A stretch of DNA of 37,750 nucleotides, taken from the NCBI GenBank assembly GCA_018670095.1, contig JABHRR010000015.1:1-37750 (forward strand), given 5' to 3'. A program made the position numbers and the translations under genes. This DNA is from Candidatus Woesearchaeota archaeon. GTDB lineage: Archaea; Nanobdellota; Nanobdellia; Woesearchaeales; GW2011-AR9. Numbering within the stretch: the stretch's first letter is position 1; each line of letters begins with the position of its first letter. This document shows positions 22,800-31,378 of the stretch, piece after piece. Under the pieces are notes generated by a model, which did not search any database, was not told the origin of the DNA, and saw nothing but the letters and a program-made list of their open reading frames with translations.

Positions 22800-25700
22800 A
22801 TGAAACAAAGAACATGTATCTTGGGACTACTTTTATTATCTTTAACTATCCTAGTTGTTACTAGTAATAGTTTCTTTGCTTCAGAATCATCAGTTATAAT
22901 TGATCCTTTTGTAGAAAATGCTTTTTCTAACAATCTTTTATCTGGAGCTGCAGTTGGTTTAAATGAAGATGAAACAGTTTCTGTTATCATTACTTTGAAA
23001 GAAGACGAAGAAACTTTGTCCGATAATCTTGAAGAAAGGAAAGAAGCAATCAGAGATAAACAAGAAGAAGTTTTAGAAAATTTGGGTATTGATACTGAAG
23101 AAGGAATCACTATTAGTGCCGATGAAGAAACTAAAGAAAATGAAAATACTGAAGAACCCATTCAGGATGAAGAAAACATAAACCAAGAAAACAATCCTCC
23201 TAAAGAAAACGAAGAAACCATCCAAGAAGATATTGAAGTAGAACATCTTTACTCAACCATCAACGCCATCTCAGGAGATATTACTGAAGAGGGTTTAGAA
23301 AAACTTAAAGATGATCCAAATGTTGAACGAGTAGATTTTAATTATCCAATTATGCTTTCCCTTGACACTTCTACATCTTTAATTAACGCAGATGATGTTT
23401 GGGATGTTTCTGTTAATGGTGCGGCAATAGATGGTTCTGGCGAAACAATTTGTGTGATTGATACTGGTGCAGATTATACTCATCCTGCTTTGGGTGGCTG
23501 TACTACTGAAGAATTCTTAGCCGGAAATTGTAATAAAGTTATTGCCGGTTATGATTTTGGTAACGATGATGATGATCCTAAAGATGTGCATGGTCATGGT
23601 TCGCACGTTTCAGGAATTGCCACTTCAGAAGATTCTACTTATCGCGGTGTAGCGCCGGGTGCAAAAATTGTTGCGATGAAAGTTTTTAGTGATGCTGGAT
23701 ATGGTAATACTGCTGATGCAATTTCTGCAATTGATTGGTGTGTTAATAACGCTACCATCTTTAATATTTCGATTATCACTATGAGTATTGGCGTTACAAA
23801 TAATCAAGGTGCAGAGATACCTTATCTTAGCACTTGTGATGATGATGACCCTTTAGCTGCAAAATCTAGTTGGGCGGTTTCACAAGGAATCTTTGTTGAT
23901 GCTTCCGCCGGGAATAGTAAAAGCTCAGCCGGAATTACGGCCCCTGCTTGCGGTGAGAATGTTACTTCTGTTGGTTCAGTAAATGATGGTGATTCTATCT
24001 CTAACTATAATACCGCTCCTATTCTTAGTGTTTTAGCGCCGGGCAGTTCTATTACTTCAACAATAACGAATTCTAACTTTGGAAGTAAAAGCGGCACTTC
24101 AATGGCTGCTCCACATGTTGCCGGTGCTGCCGCTCTTGTCATGGAATATTGGAAAAGTGCGTATGGTGTTACTCCTACTCCTCTTCAAGTAAAAGATAGG
24201 TTAAGAAGATCTGGAGAACTTATCCTTGATACTAGAAACAATATTTATTTCCCTCGAATAGACGTTTTGAAAGCAATTCAACCTTTCATCAATTATACTG
24301 TTGATACTCCGATTAATGCCATCACTCTCCTAACATCTACAGCAACAATCAATATCACTTCTGACGTAAATTTAAATTCTGCAATTGTTGAATGGGAATC
24401 TAATAATGGTTCTATTAATAATTATTCAATGACAGAATTAAGTGATACTAATTTTCAGTTTACTATGAATGCATTAGAATCTGGTAATCACACTTATCGT
24501 GTTTATGGTAATGATATCATTAATACTACTGGTGTTAGTGCTGATAGAACTTTAATTGTTGATCTTCCTATTCCTGTCATTACTTTGCCCTCCATTATAT
24601 TCATTTCACCGAGAAACAATTCTTTTCTAAAAAACAATTTTAATTTAAATATCACCCTTGTCAACTCAATTATTTCATCAACCAATTATACTATTAAAAA
24701 TAGTGCTGGGACAGTTCTTGTAAGCAATTTTAACAATAATATCTCTAGTGCCATTTTTTCTTGGACTGATATTATTAATATTTCTAGTAATCTAATTCCT
24801 GACGATACTTATACTTTAACAGTTTCTGCTAATGGTTCTTCAAATATTTTTAACACTAGTGAAATTGTTTTTGTTGTTGATAGAACATTTCCATCATTAT
24901 ACGTAATCAACATTTCTCAAAGCATATACAATGATAATACTATTAATTTTAGAATTAACGTTACTGATAAATACCTTAACGATTCAACCATTTATTTTGA
25001 ATCTGATTACTCTGGCAATTTAACTAACTATACAATGCAATTAGAAAATAACAGTTGGTATAATTATATTTTAACTGGTCCAAATAATTTAATTAATCAA
25101 CAGAACGTTTCCTATCGGTTTTATGCTAAAGATTTAGCAGGAAATATTAATGCTTCCAATCTTTTTAGTTTTGTTGTTCAAAATAGAATTCCGGTAGTCA
25201 ACATTCTTTCTCCGGATAATGAAACCACTATCGAATTTGGTGATTCCCTTGCAGTTACTTCAGCAGCTACAGACATTGATGGGGATTCATTAACTTACTC
25301 CTGGGACTTTGGAGATTCTGGATTAGGGGTAGGAGATAATCTAAGTCATGATTACGATTCAATTGAAACTTTTATTATCACTTTAAATGTTTCTGATCCT
25401 TTTAGTTCCATAACAAAAAGTAGAACAGTAATTGTTAGTGATACAACGGCACCAATAATTACTACTAATTACGATTCTGAAGTTCATTTGGAAAGAGATG
25501 GAACCATGAGTTTGGGAGCTATTACTACTGATCATTCTGGAATATTTAATTTGACTGGAAGCTTTGAAGGTCTAACTCTTCCTTCAGGAACTTCTTATTG
25601 TACAGATTTGAATACTACTGCCAAAAGTTGTACTTGGACAATTACTTTTGAAGGTGAAGATGTTGGTAGTCATGGTTTTACTATTGATGCTACGGATGAT

Positions 25701-26222
25701 TCTTTAACAAAACAAACTACTTCCTCCTCTTATTCAGTTAGTTTTACTTCCTGTTCTGATAGTTCTCAGAATGGTGATGAAACAGGAACTGATTGTGGTG
25801 GTTCGTGTACTACTGTTTGTTCTCCTGCTGCTAGTTCAAGTTCTTCTAGTTCTTCTGGTGGCGGAGGAGGAGGCGGTGGTGGCGGTTCTAGCAGTAGTTC
25901 CAGCAGTAAAACTGCTTCACCAACATCAATAACTTCTGCAGCTGTAACAGAAGAAACTGTTACCAAAGAACCGATTGTAGAAGAAGTAGCAGAAACAACA
26001 ACAGAAACTCAAGAACTTTCTGATACTTTAGAAACTAACACGATTATTGAATCAAATGATCCAGAACTTGAAGCTAGTTGGTTTAACGGTTTAACTGGTG
26101 CTTTTGGTGTGGAGACTATTTCTAATTTGAATAGCCAATGGCTTGTCTTATTAACACTCATTGCTTGTATTGTTATCCTATTAGTAATCTACTTATTTGT
26201 CTGGGATAGAAGTAAGTATTGA
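22800..26222 (+). CDS. Large surface-anchored subtilisin-like protease (S8)
   Basis: The 1140-residue protein has a signal peptide (about 1-27), an acidic Glu/Asn-rich propeptide region (about 75-190) and an S8 catalytic domain. The triad is Asp221 (VIDTGADYTHP), His266 (HGHGSHVSG) and Ser434 (GTSMAAPHVAG), all intact. Downstream are Ig-like/beta-sandwich segments rich in Asn and Thr, a PKD-type domain (DIDGDSLTYSWDFGDSG, about 825-845), a Cys motif (CSDSSQNGDETGTDCGG) and a Ser/Gly low-complexity linker with ten consecutive Gly. A C-terminal transmembrane helix and short basic tail end the protein. It is thus a membrane-tethered extracellular protease, possibly used to degrade host or environmental protein (inference). 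Two bases separate it from sppA. Confidence 0.95.
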   Translation: MKQRTCILGLLLLSLTILVVTSNSFFASESSVIIDPFVENAFSNNLLSGAAVGLNEDETVSVIITLKEDEETLSDNLEERKEAIRDKQEEVLENLGIDTEEGITISADEETKENENTEEPIQDEENINQENNPPKENEETIQEDIEVEHLYSTINAISGDITEEGLEKLKDDPNVERVDFNYPIMLSLDTSTSLINADDVWDVSVNGAAIDGSGETICVIDTGADYTHPALGGCTTEEFLAGNCNKVIAGYDFGNDDDDPKDVHGHGSHVSGIATSEDSTYRGVAPGAKIVAMKVFSDAGYGNTADAISAIDWCVNNATIFNISIITMSIGVTNNQGAEIPYLSTCDDDDPLAAKSSWAVSQGIFVDASAGNSKSSAGITAPACGENVTSVGSVNDGDSISNYNTAPILSVLAPGSSITSTITNSNFGSKSGTSMAAPHVAGAAALVMEYWKSAYGVTPTPLQVKDRLRRSGELILDTRNNIYFPRIDVLKAIQPFINYTVDTPINAITLLTSTATINITSDVNLNSAIVEWESNNGSINNYSMTELSDTNFQFTMNALESGNHTYRVYGNDIINTTGVSADRTLIVDLPIPVITLPSIIFISPRNNSFLKNNFNLNITLVNSIISSTNYTIKNSAGTVLVSNFNNNISSAIFSWTDIINISSNLIPDDTYTLTVSANGSSNIFNTSEIVFVVDRTFPSLYVINISQSIYNDNTINFRINVTDKYLNDSTIYFESDYSGNLTNYTMQLENNSWYNYILTGPNNLINQQNVSYRFYAKDLAGNINASNLFSFVVQNRIPVVNILSPDNETTIEFGDSLAVTSAATDIDGDSLTYSWDFGDSGLGVGDNLSHDYDSIETFIITLNVSDPFSSITKSRTVIVSDTTAPIITTNYDSEVHLERDGTMSLGAITTDHSGIFNLTGSFEGLTLPSGTSYCTDLNTTAKSCTWTITFEGEDVGSHGFTIDATDDSLTKQTTSSSYSVSFTSCSDSSQNGDETGTDCGGSCTTVCSPAASSSSSSSSGGGGGGGGGGSSSSSSSKTASPTSITSAAVTEETVTKEPIVEEVAETTTETQELSDTLETNTIIESNDPELEASWFNGLTGAFGVETISNLNSQWLVLLTLIACIVILLVIYLFVWDRSKY

Positions 26223-26277
26223 ATTATTAACAATTATAGAAAAATAAAGAAATAAAAAAATAAAAACAACTCACTGT

Positions 26278-26667
26278 TTAATCAAACTTTTCTTGCTTAG
26301 CACGGTGAATTCTAGCAAAATATGGAACAGCTACAACATAATCTTCACCAAATCCAGCAATGTCACCATCGATTGCTTCACAAGTTTTTCTCAACTTAGA
26401 AACTGCTCTCTTAAGTTCTACTAAATCCTTGTCTTTAAGTGGTTTAATGTTTACTAAAGCAATAGTTGATCCTTCCCTAAGTACATCCAGAATTTCTTTG
26501 ATATCTTCAAATTCTTCCAGTATAAATGGTCTTACCAGAACTTTAGCTTGTTCTTCTTTAGTGGAACCTGCACCTAACTCTACATAGTGGTCGCCTTGTT
26601 CTATTTCATCTTCTTCTTCTATTGGTTTAACAAATTTGTCCTTTAATTGTAAAAAAAAGTCTTTCAT
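26278..26667 (-). CDS. sepF: SepF-like cell division protein
   Basis: At 129 residues this matches archaeal SepF. It has an N-terminal amphipathic helix (MKDFFLQLKDKFVKPI), an acidic linker, then the SepF fold with VLVRPFILEEFEDIKEILD, a central GSTIALVNIKPLKDKD and the terminal IAGFGEDYVVAVP. SepF anchors FtsZ filaments to the membrane through the amphipathic helix and is the FtsZ partner in archaea that divide with FtsZ. AGAGGGTG lies just before the ATG, and a TATATATAA element near 26733-26742 gives a leader of about 45 nt. No ftsZ is in the window. Confidence 0.85.
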   Translation of the reverse strand: MKDFFLQLKDKFVKPIEEEDEIEQGDHYVELGAGSTKEEQAKVLVRPFILEEFEDIKEILDVLREGSTIALVNIKPLKDKDLVELKRAVSKLRKTCEAIDGDIAGFGEDYVVAVPYFARIHRAKQEKFD

Positions 26668-26789
26668 TTTTACACCCTCTCTTAACTTTGATTATTATTT
26701 TATTGTTATTTAATTGTAATAAATCACCTTATATATAAATGTTTTTGTGTTCTAACAATCACATTTAATCTTAACAATGATTAATATTA

Positions 26790-28232
26790 TCAAGTACTTA
26801 TATTGAAAACGTTTGAGTAAGCTTTTCCTTTCTTACCCCTTTTTCGAGCATATTCAACAGTTGCTCTGGGTAAACTGAAAGTCCCTACAATATTAAGTTT
26901 TGCTCTGACTTTGTACGTAATGATCCGATGCTCGTGAGCATCAAGTTCTACTAATGACCAAATAACTTTTGTTCCTTTCTTTGAATGTTTAATCTCTTTT
27001 GGTCTTAATGTTCCTAATTCTAAACTTTTTTCAACATTTGCAATGCCCGGAACTTGATCAATAATATCAATTCCTTTTATGTTTCTTTTAGTTCTATTTT
27101 TTACTTCCAAAGTAACTTTAATCTCTGATAAAGCACCTTCATTATGTTCAGTTTTAGTTGTCATTGCACTTTTACTAATTGATAAAGGTGATTGAACATA
27201 AAAATAAAATCCAGCAAAAATAAGTAAAATTGCTAAGATATAAATCACAACCCGATAATTAGTTGTAAAATTAAGAGTAACTGACTCGTTAGGACTTATA
27301 GACTGTTCCCATACTAAATATCTTTCTCCCTCAATTTTTTCTGATTTTCCTTCACTTGTTGTGAACAAAACTTTCCATAAAGAAATTGGATAGAGAACTT
27401 TTTGTGTATTTTTAACATTACCATCATTAGTAACAATCAATTCGTTATAATACCTAAACAATTTGCTATTCTCATTAACTTCTTTTTTAAATTCAGGTTG
27501 TAATGAAAGAATTTCAATTTTTTGATCTATAATTTTAGCTACTTCTCCGTTATGTTCAAAGACAAAGAAAATAATATACTCTTTTGGTTGTTGAAATTGG
27601 TTAGGATTAATTGAGAACTCAATAGTTTTCTTTTCTAGCGGTGGTAAATCTATTGTCGCCTCTTTAATAAATTCTGGCATATCACTTTGAATTTTCACTA
27701 CTAATCCTGTTAAATCTAAAGGGTTCCTGTTTTCTAAAAATAATTTGATTGAAACTCCATCTTTTGGACTAATCTTATCATTCATGTCAATTGTTGCTTT
27801 TATCGCCGGTAAATAATCAATTGGCTTTTCTGGACTTAAGTAAACTTTTAATGATTCTGTGTAAGTTTCCCCTAGATCACTAGCAATAGATATCTGAACA
27901 TAATAAATTCCTGGTTGTAAACCATCATCAAAAGCTTGAGCTTGAATTATTGTTGTGTAACTTTTTCCAGGATATAACTCAATAATCTTATCCTTCAACG
28001 GAAATGGGTCTACATTCCATCCTTGTCCTGACTGAAGAGAATAAATACTATAACGTTGTTTTTCATCAGCATTATTAGTAATTTTTAAATTAAACTGTGC
28101 TCTTTCACTAAATGCAATATGGTTATTTTTAACTGTTATTTCAATATCCGATTCCGCTAAAGAAGATGTTGCTAATACTGAAAAAATAACTAGTAAAAAA
28201 ACTGATAATAAGATAACTTTATTCACCCTCAC
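26790..28232 (-). CDS. Membrane-anchored protein with extracellular Ig-like domains
   Basis: The likely start is GTG 28232, with GAGGTG (28245-28240) at good distance; an in-frame TTG at 28247 would overlap that site. The 480-residue product has a signal peptide (hydrophobic residues 6-22), then three or so beta-sandwich regions resembling NEW3/COG1470-type domains (ITVKNNHIAFSERAQFNLKI; later ITNN, LFLENRNPLDLTGLVVKI). A transmembrane helix lies at about 325-345 (VIYILAILLIFAGFYFYV). The last 130 residues form another beta-domain (LEVKNRTKRNIKGIDIIDQVP) that would face the cytoplasm if the signal is cleaved. It diverges from the membrane-protein triplet and may belong to the same surface system. 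Confidence 0.75.
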   Translation of the reverse strand: MRVNKVILLSVFLLVIFSVLATSSLAESDIEITVKNNHIAFSERAQFNLKITNNADEKQRYSIYSLQSGQGWNVDPFPLKDKIIELYPGKSYTTIIQAQAFDDGLQPGIYYVQISIASDLGETYTESLKVYLSPEKPIDYLPAIKATIDMNDKISPKDGVSIKLFLENRNPLDLTGLVVKIQSDMPEFIKEATIDLPPLEKKTIEFSINPNQFQQPKEYIIFFVFEHNGEVAKIIDQKIEILSLQPEFKKEVNENSKLFRYYNELIVTNDGNVKNTQKVLYPISLWKVLFTTSEGKSEKIEGERYLVWEQSISPNESVTLNFTTNYRVVIYILAILLIFAGFYFYVQSPLSISKSAMTTKTEHNEGALSEIKVTLEVKNRTKRNIKGIDIIDQVPGIANVEKSLELGTLRPKEIKHSKKGTKVIWSLVELDAHEHRIITYKVRAKLNIVGTFSLPRATVEYARKRGKKGKAYSNVFNIST

Positions 28233-28343
28233 TTTTTCCCACCTCAAAATAATAGATTATAAAATTATACTTATATTTAAAGACTTCGTTTTGTAACAAT
28301 ATAGGTTAACTATCTAATCAACTTTGTCTTTAGAAACATATTA

Positions 28344-28368
28344 AGAAATTAAATGAAATTTAATTTCT
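28344..28368. repeat. Perfect 11-bp inverted repeat, 3-base loop
   Basis: AGAAATTAAAT and ATTTAATTTCT are exact reverse complements separated by GAA, midway between two divergent genes. It can form a tight hairpin or bind a dimeric regulator. It is not followed by T runs on either strand, so it is not a typical terminator. Confidence 0.6.
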
Positions 28369-28378
28369 GTATGTCCCA

Positions 28379-28413
28379 GAAACTTTAACTTAAGTTTCCG
28401 ATACATTTATATA
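28379..28413 (+). promoter_or_regulatory. Promoter with inverted repeat, membrane-protein operon
   Basis: GAAACTT (28379-28385) and AAGTTTC (28392-28398) are an inverted repeat directly upstream of TTTATATA (28406-28413). A start near 28438 would leave a short leader with GAGGT before ATG 28459. The symmetric site is placed where an archaeal regulator could act on this operon. Confidence 0.5.
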
Positions 28414-28458
28414 CTATTCTCTATTAATTATTGATTATTAAAAGAGGTATAAAACGAG

Positions 28459-29019
28459 ATGGTACAAGAAAGCGCTTTTCGAGGCATAATTGGTTTTTTG
28501 GATAAGATTGGAGTTTATGATGTTATTCTACCCTTCTTACTTGTATTCACAATTGTTTTTGCAATTCTAGAAAAAACTAAAGTTTTAGGATTAGATAAAA
28601 TTGATGGTAAAGAATTTACCAAAAAGAATCTAAATTCTATGGTTGCTTTTGTAATCTCTTTTTTGGTTATCGCTTCTACACAATTAGTTTCCGTAATTAA
28701 TGAAGTTTTAGCTAACGTTGTTTTATTACTAATCTTAGCGGTTTGTTTTTTAATGTTAGTTGGCGTATTTTTTGGAGATCAAGAATTTACTTTGAAAGAT
28801 TTTCCTGGTTGGAGTAAATTTCTGATGATCTTAATGTTTATTGGCATTGTGGTTATTTTTCTTAATGCTTTAGATTGGTTAAAATATATTTTAGTCATAT
28901 TTGTTTATTGGGATGCAGAATGGGCATCTACCATCATCTTTTTCATTATCATCCTTGGTTTCATTGTGTATATCATTAGGGATCCAAACACAAATAAATC
29001 AAGCGAAAAGAAAGATTAA
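28459..29019 (+). CDS. Polytopic membrane protein, paralogue 1 of 3
   Basis: This 186-residue protein has about five transmembrane helices and a short basic C-terminus (KSSEKKD). Its first helix carries VILPFLLVFTIVFAILEKTKVLG, a motif repeated in the two following genes as LPFLLVFTIIYAVMQKTKIL and FPVLLVFALVFAIFQKTKVV, so the three arose by tandem duplication. Ribosome site GAGGT precedes the ATG. The operon runs toward two coiled-coil genes and a large secretion ATPase. No known catalytic motif is present. A role as membrane platform or channel of a pilus- or secretion-like machine is inferred from context only. Confidence 0.75.
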   Translation: MVQESAFRGIIGFLDKIGVYDVILPFLLVFTIVFAILEKTKVLGLDKIDGKEFTKKNLNSMVAFVISFLVIASTQLVSVINEVLANVVLLLILAVCFLMLVGVFFGDQEFTLKDFPGWSKFLMILMFIGIVVIFLNALDWLKYILVIFVYWDAEWASTIIFFIIILGFIVYIIRDPNTNKSSEKKD

Positions 29020-29060
29020 TAAAACTTAGAATAATTATAACAAAAAAGGAGGAATATAAA

Positions 29061-29636
29061 ATGGCATTTTCAAATTTGGGTTTTTCACAATTAGCATATT
29101 ATTTTCAGACGTACGGAATCATGGATTTCTTGTTACCGTTCTTACTAGTTTTTACAATTATATACGCGGTAATGCAAAAAACAAAAATTCTTGGTGACAA
29201 GAAGAACTTTAATGTTATAATCGCTTTAGTAATAGCTTTAACTTTCGTTGTTCCTCACGTTATTGGTTATTACCCTTTAGGTTATGACCCAGTTCAAGTG
29301 ATGAACGAATCTTTACCTAGTGTTGCTTTAGTTGCTGTTGCAGCCGTTATGCTTTTAATATTAATGGGCGTTTTTGGTGCTGATTTTTCTAAGTCAGCAG
29401 CTCCGATTATTGCTATTGGAGCAATTGCATTTGTAATTTATATTTTTGGATCTTCATTAAGTATTTGGACTGGCCCTTCAGATTTATTTTATTGGTGGGG
29501 TTCAGATGTTACAGAACTATTAATTATTCTGCTTATGTTTGGGTTGGTAGTGTTCTTTATAGTTAAAGAACCAAGCGACAAATCTAGAGGCTCTGAAATG
29601 ATGAAGAGTGTTGGAAAATTATTCGAGAAGAAATAA
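29061..29636 (+). CDS. Polytopic membrane protein, paralogue 2 of 3
   Basis: The 191-residue product has the shared first helix (IMDFLLPFLLVFTIIYAVMQ, then KTKIL) and about four more hydrophobic segments. The loop between helices two and three contains HVIGYYPLGYDPVQV, absent from the other copies, and the C-terminus is basic (ending GKLFEKK). GGAGG lies just before the ATG. It starts 42 bases after paralogue 1 and only three bases before paralogue 3, so the three are translated from one message. Function unknown; see the first copy for context. Confidence 0.75.
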   Translation: MAFSNLGFSQLAYYFQTYGIMDFLLPFLLVFTIIYAVMQKTKILGDKKNFNVIIALVIALTFVVPHVIGYYPLGYDPVQVMNESLPSVALVAVAAVMLLILMGVFGADFSKSAAPIIAIGAIAFVIYIFGSSLSIWTGPSDLFYWWGSDVTELLIILLMFGLVVFFIVKEPSDKSRGSEMMKSVGKLFEKK

Positions 29637-29639
29637 ACA

Positions 29640-30197
29640 ATGGTAACGGTACTTGATTTAGGATTAATACAAGCGTTTGACGTAATCTTCCCAGTTTTGT
29701 TAGTTTTCGCTTTAGTCTTTGCTATTTTTCAGAAAACTAAAGTTGTTGGTGAATCTGTAGGAATAAATTCAATTATCGCCATTGCTGTAGCATTTATGGT
29801 CTTAATTTCAGACACTTTAACTCAAATAATAAATTTTATGGTGCCGTGGTTCGCTGTTGTTATTGTTTTTTTTGTACTTTTAATTTTAATTTTTCAAATG
29901 TTTGGAGCAACCGATGCAGATTTGGCAACAGCAGTAAAAGATAAAAGTGTTTATTGGGCAATCTTAGGAATAGCACTAATTATTCTATTGGCGGCTCTTG
30001 GAAATGTTTTAGGTCAATCATTTACCGAGAAATCATTCGAAGCAGGACAAAATGTTACTGTTACCGGTAGTTCAGGAGTAGCTTCATCAAGTTTTGAAGG
30101 TAGTGTAACTGCAACTTTATTTCATCCAAAAGTATTGGGAATGATGATCATGTTTGCAATCGCAGTATTCGCTGTAGCACTCTTAAGCGGCGGATAA
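29640..30197 (+). CDS. Polytopic membrane protein, paralogue 3 of 3
   Basis: The 185-residue product begins almost directly with the shared helix (AFDVIFPVLLVFALVFAIFQ, then KTKVVG). It has about four helices in total and ends in Gly-Gly right after the last one, without the basic tail of the other two. A Ser/Thr/Gly-rich loop (VTVTGSSGVASSSFEGSVT) before the last helix probably faces outside. It has no ribosome site of its own and begins three bases after the previous stop, pointing to coupled translation. Divergence among the three copies suggests separate roles in one complex (inference). Confidence 0.75.
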   Translation: MVTVLDLGLIQAFDVIFPVLLVFALVFAIFQKTKVVGESVGINSIIAIAVAFMVLISDTLTQIINFMVPWFAVVIVFFVLLILIFQMFGATDADLATAVKDKSVYWAILGIALIILLAALGNVLGQSFTEKSFEAGQNVTVTGSSGVASSSFEGSVTATLFHPKVLGMMIMFAIAVFAVALLSGG

Positions 30198-30237
30198 AAA
30201 TAAAAAGAAATTTTTTTAAATATTTTTTAAACTATAC

Positions 30238-30801
30238 TTACTCTTTCTTAACGCCCTGAGTAATACTCTTCAGTTCTTTAACGTTCTCAACAAATTCAGG
30301 CACTACATCTTTGAAAACTTTACCAACGGCTTTAAGTTCTGTACCTACATCACTCATTCTAGAATCATAATCCTCTAATCTTCCTAAAACACCCTGATGT
30401 AATATTTTAAAATCTTCTTTAAGTTTCTCTAAATCGTTAAGCATTTTGGTTTGCTTTTCTTCAACTTTTTCTTTCCACTCAACAATTTTTTTTACTTCAC
30501 CAATTAAAGCATCCCATTTCTCGTCAATCATACTTTCTGTAATCGCTTCAATTCTTTCATAGATGTTACCCTCATCACCGCTTGGCTGAGCACCCATTGA
30601 AGGACCACCAGGCATAGGGCCAGGCATAGTTGGTTCTTGAGGCATTGCAGGCATACCACCAGGCATTGCAGGAGTATTAGCGTTTTCTATTGCAGCATTA
30701 ATTTGTTTTGGGTTCATTCCATTCTTTCTAAGTTCTTCTTCAATTAATTCATCAGTAAGACCTTGTTGTCTTAATTGTAATATTTGTTGAACTGGATCCA
30801 T
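30238..30801 (-). CDS. Coiled-coil protein with UBA-like N-terminus, ArlC/D/E-like
   Basis: The 187-residue protein starts with a short three-helix-like segment (QQILQLRQQGLTDELIEEEL, residues 5-24), similar in pattern to UBA/TS-N modules. A Pro/Gly/Met-rich linker (MPGGMPAMPQEPTMPGPMPG) follows, then a long heptad region from about residue 80. It ends in KAVGKVFKDVVPEFVENVKE, reminiscent of archaellum accessory proteins ArlC/D/E. Those proteins form cytoplasmic structures around the ATPase. GGTGAT precedes the ATG. The gene is next to another coiled-coil gene and opposite the secretion ATPase, which supports a shared apparatus. The family link is tentative. Confidence 0.68.
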   Translation of the reverse strand: MDPVQQILQLRQQGLTDELIEEELRKNGMNPKQINAAIENANTPAMPGGMPAMPQEPTMPGPMPGGPSMGAQPSGDEGNIYERIEAITESMIDEKWDALIGEVKKIVEWKEKVEEKQTKMLNDLEKLKEDFKILHQGVLGRLEDYDSRMSDVGTELKAVGKVFKDVVPEFVENVKELKSITQGVKKE

Positions 30802-30830
30802 TTTATATCACCTACATATTTTTTTAATTA

Positions 30831-31265
30831 TTAGTTGAATGGGCTATGTGTTTCATCTTTTGGAACTAATTTAACTTTTTCTGGTTTATTTAACTTTTGT
30901 TCGACCATCCTTTCTAAATCTTTCTGGGTAACAAAAGTCATCGGGTTCCATAATTCCATATATTTTTTCAATGTTTTTACTTCTTCTATCCCTGCAGTTT
31001 GTTTAAGTTCTTTAACTATTAAGTCCATTTTCTCAATAGTTTTCTCGTGGTCATGTCTGAATTCTAACAAATCTGCACTCGTATCTTTCATATCTTTTTT
31101 CAAATCATTGGTTCTTTTGATAAAATCGTTTTTAATCATGTCAACTTCTCTTAAAAGATTGTTAACTTTTCCTTCCAATGCTTTTACCCAGAGGTACAAT
31201 TTAGCTTGGTCAAATCCTCCTTCTTGTTCCGGTTTAACTGCCGGTTTCTTAGTTCCAAAGTCCAT
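30831..31265 (-). CDS. Coiled-coil protein, ArlD/E-like, beside secretion ATPase
   Basis: The start is placed at ATG 31265 (MDFGTKKPAV). The frame is open for 25 more codons upstream, but those would overlap the promoter, and a TTTATTATATT element centred about 28 bases upstream fits a leaderless mRNA here. The 144-residue protein is mostly coiled coil (KALEGKVNNLLREVDMIKND onward) with a C-terminal module KKYMELWNPMTFVTQKDLER, resembling the short C-terminal domain of ArlD/E-type archaellum proteins. It is encoded head-to-head with the ATPase gene. A cytoplasmic scaffold role is inferred. Confidence 0.68.
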   Translation of the reverse strand: MDFGTKKPAVKPEQEGGFDQAKLYLWVKALEGKVNNLLREVDMIKNDFIKRTNDLKKDMKDTSADLLEFRHDHEKTIEKMDLIVKELKQTAGIEEVKTLKKYMELWNPMTFVTQKDLERMVEQKLNKPEKVKLVPKDETHSPFN

Positions 31266-31378
31266 AATTATCTTAAATAAAGAAATCAATATAATAAAGT
31301 TATGGGAGTACTCTAAAGTAGTATTGCCAAAATATAACACAACATTTAAATTCCTTTACCAATTTAATATATAAAAAG

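Noticed and set aside
25766-25966. A minus-strand frame encoding a Pro-rich stretch.
   Set aside because: It is the complement of the Ser/Gly linker of the subtilase.
30835-31374. A 179-codon plus-strand open frame opposite the coiled-coil gene.
   Set aside because: It is the complement of a clearly coding coiled-coil gene with promoter and family-like C-terminus; its own translation has no recognisable features.
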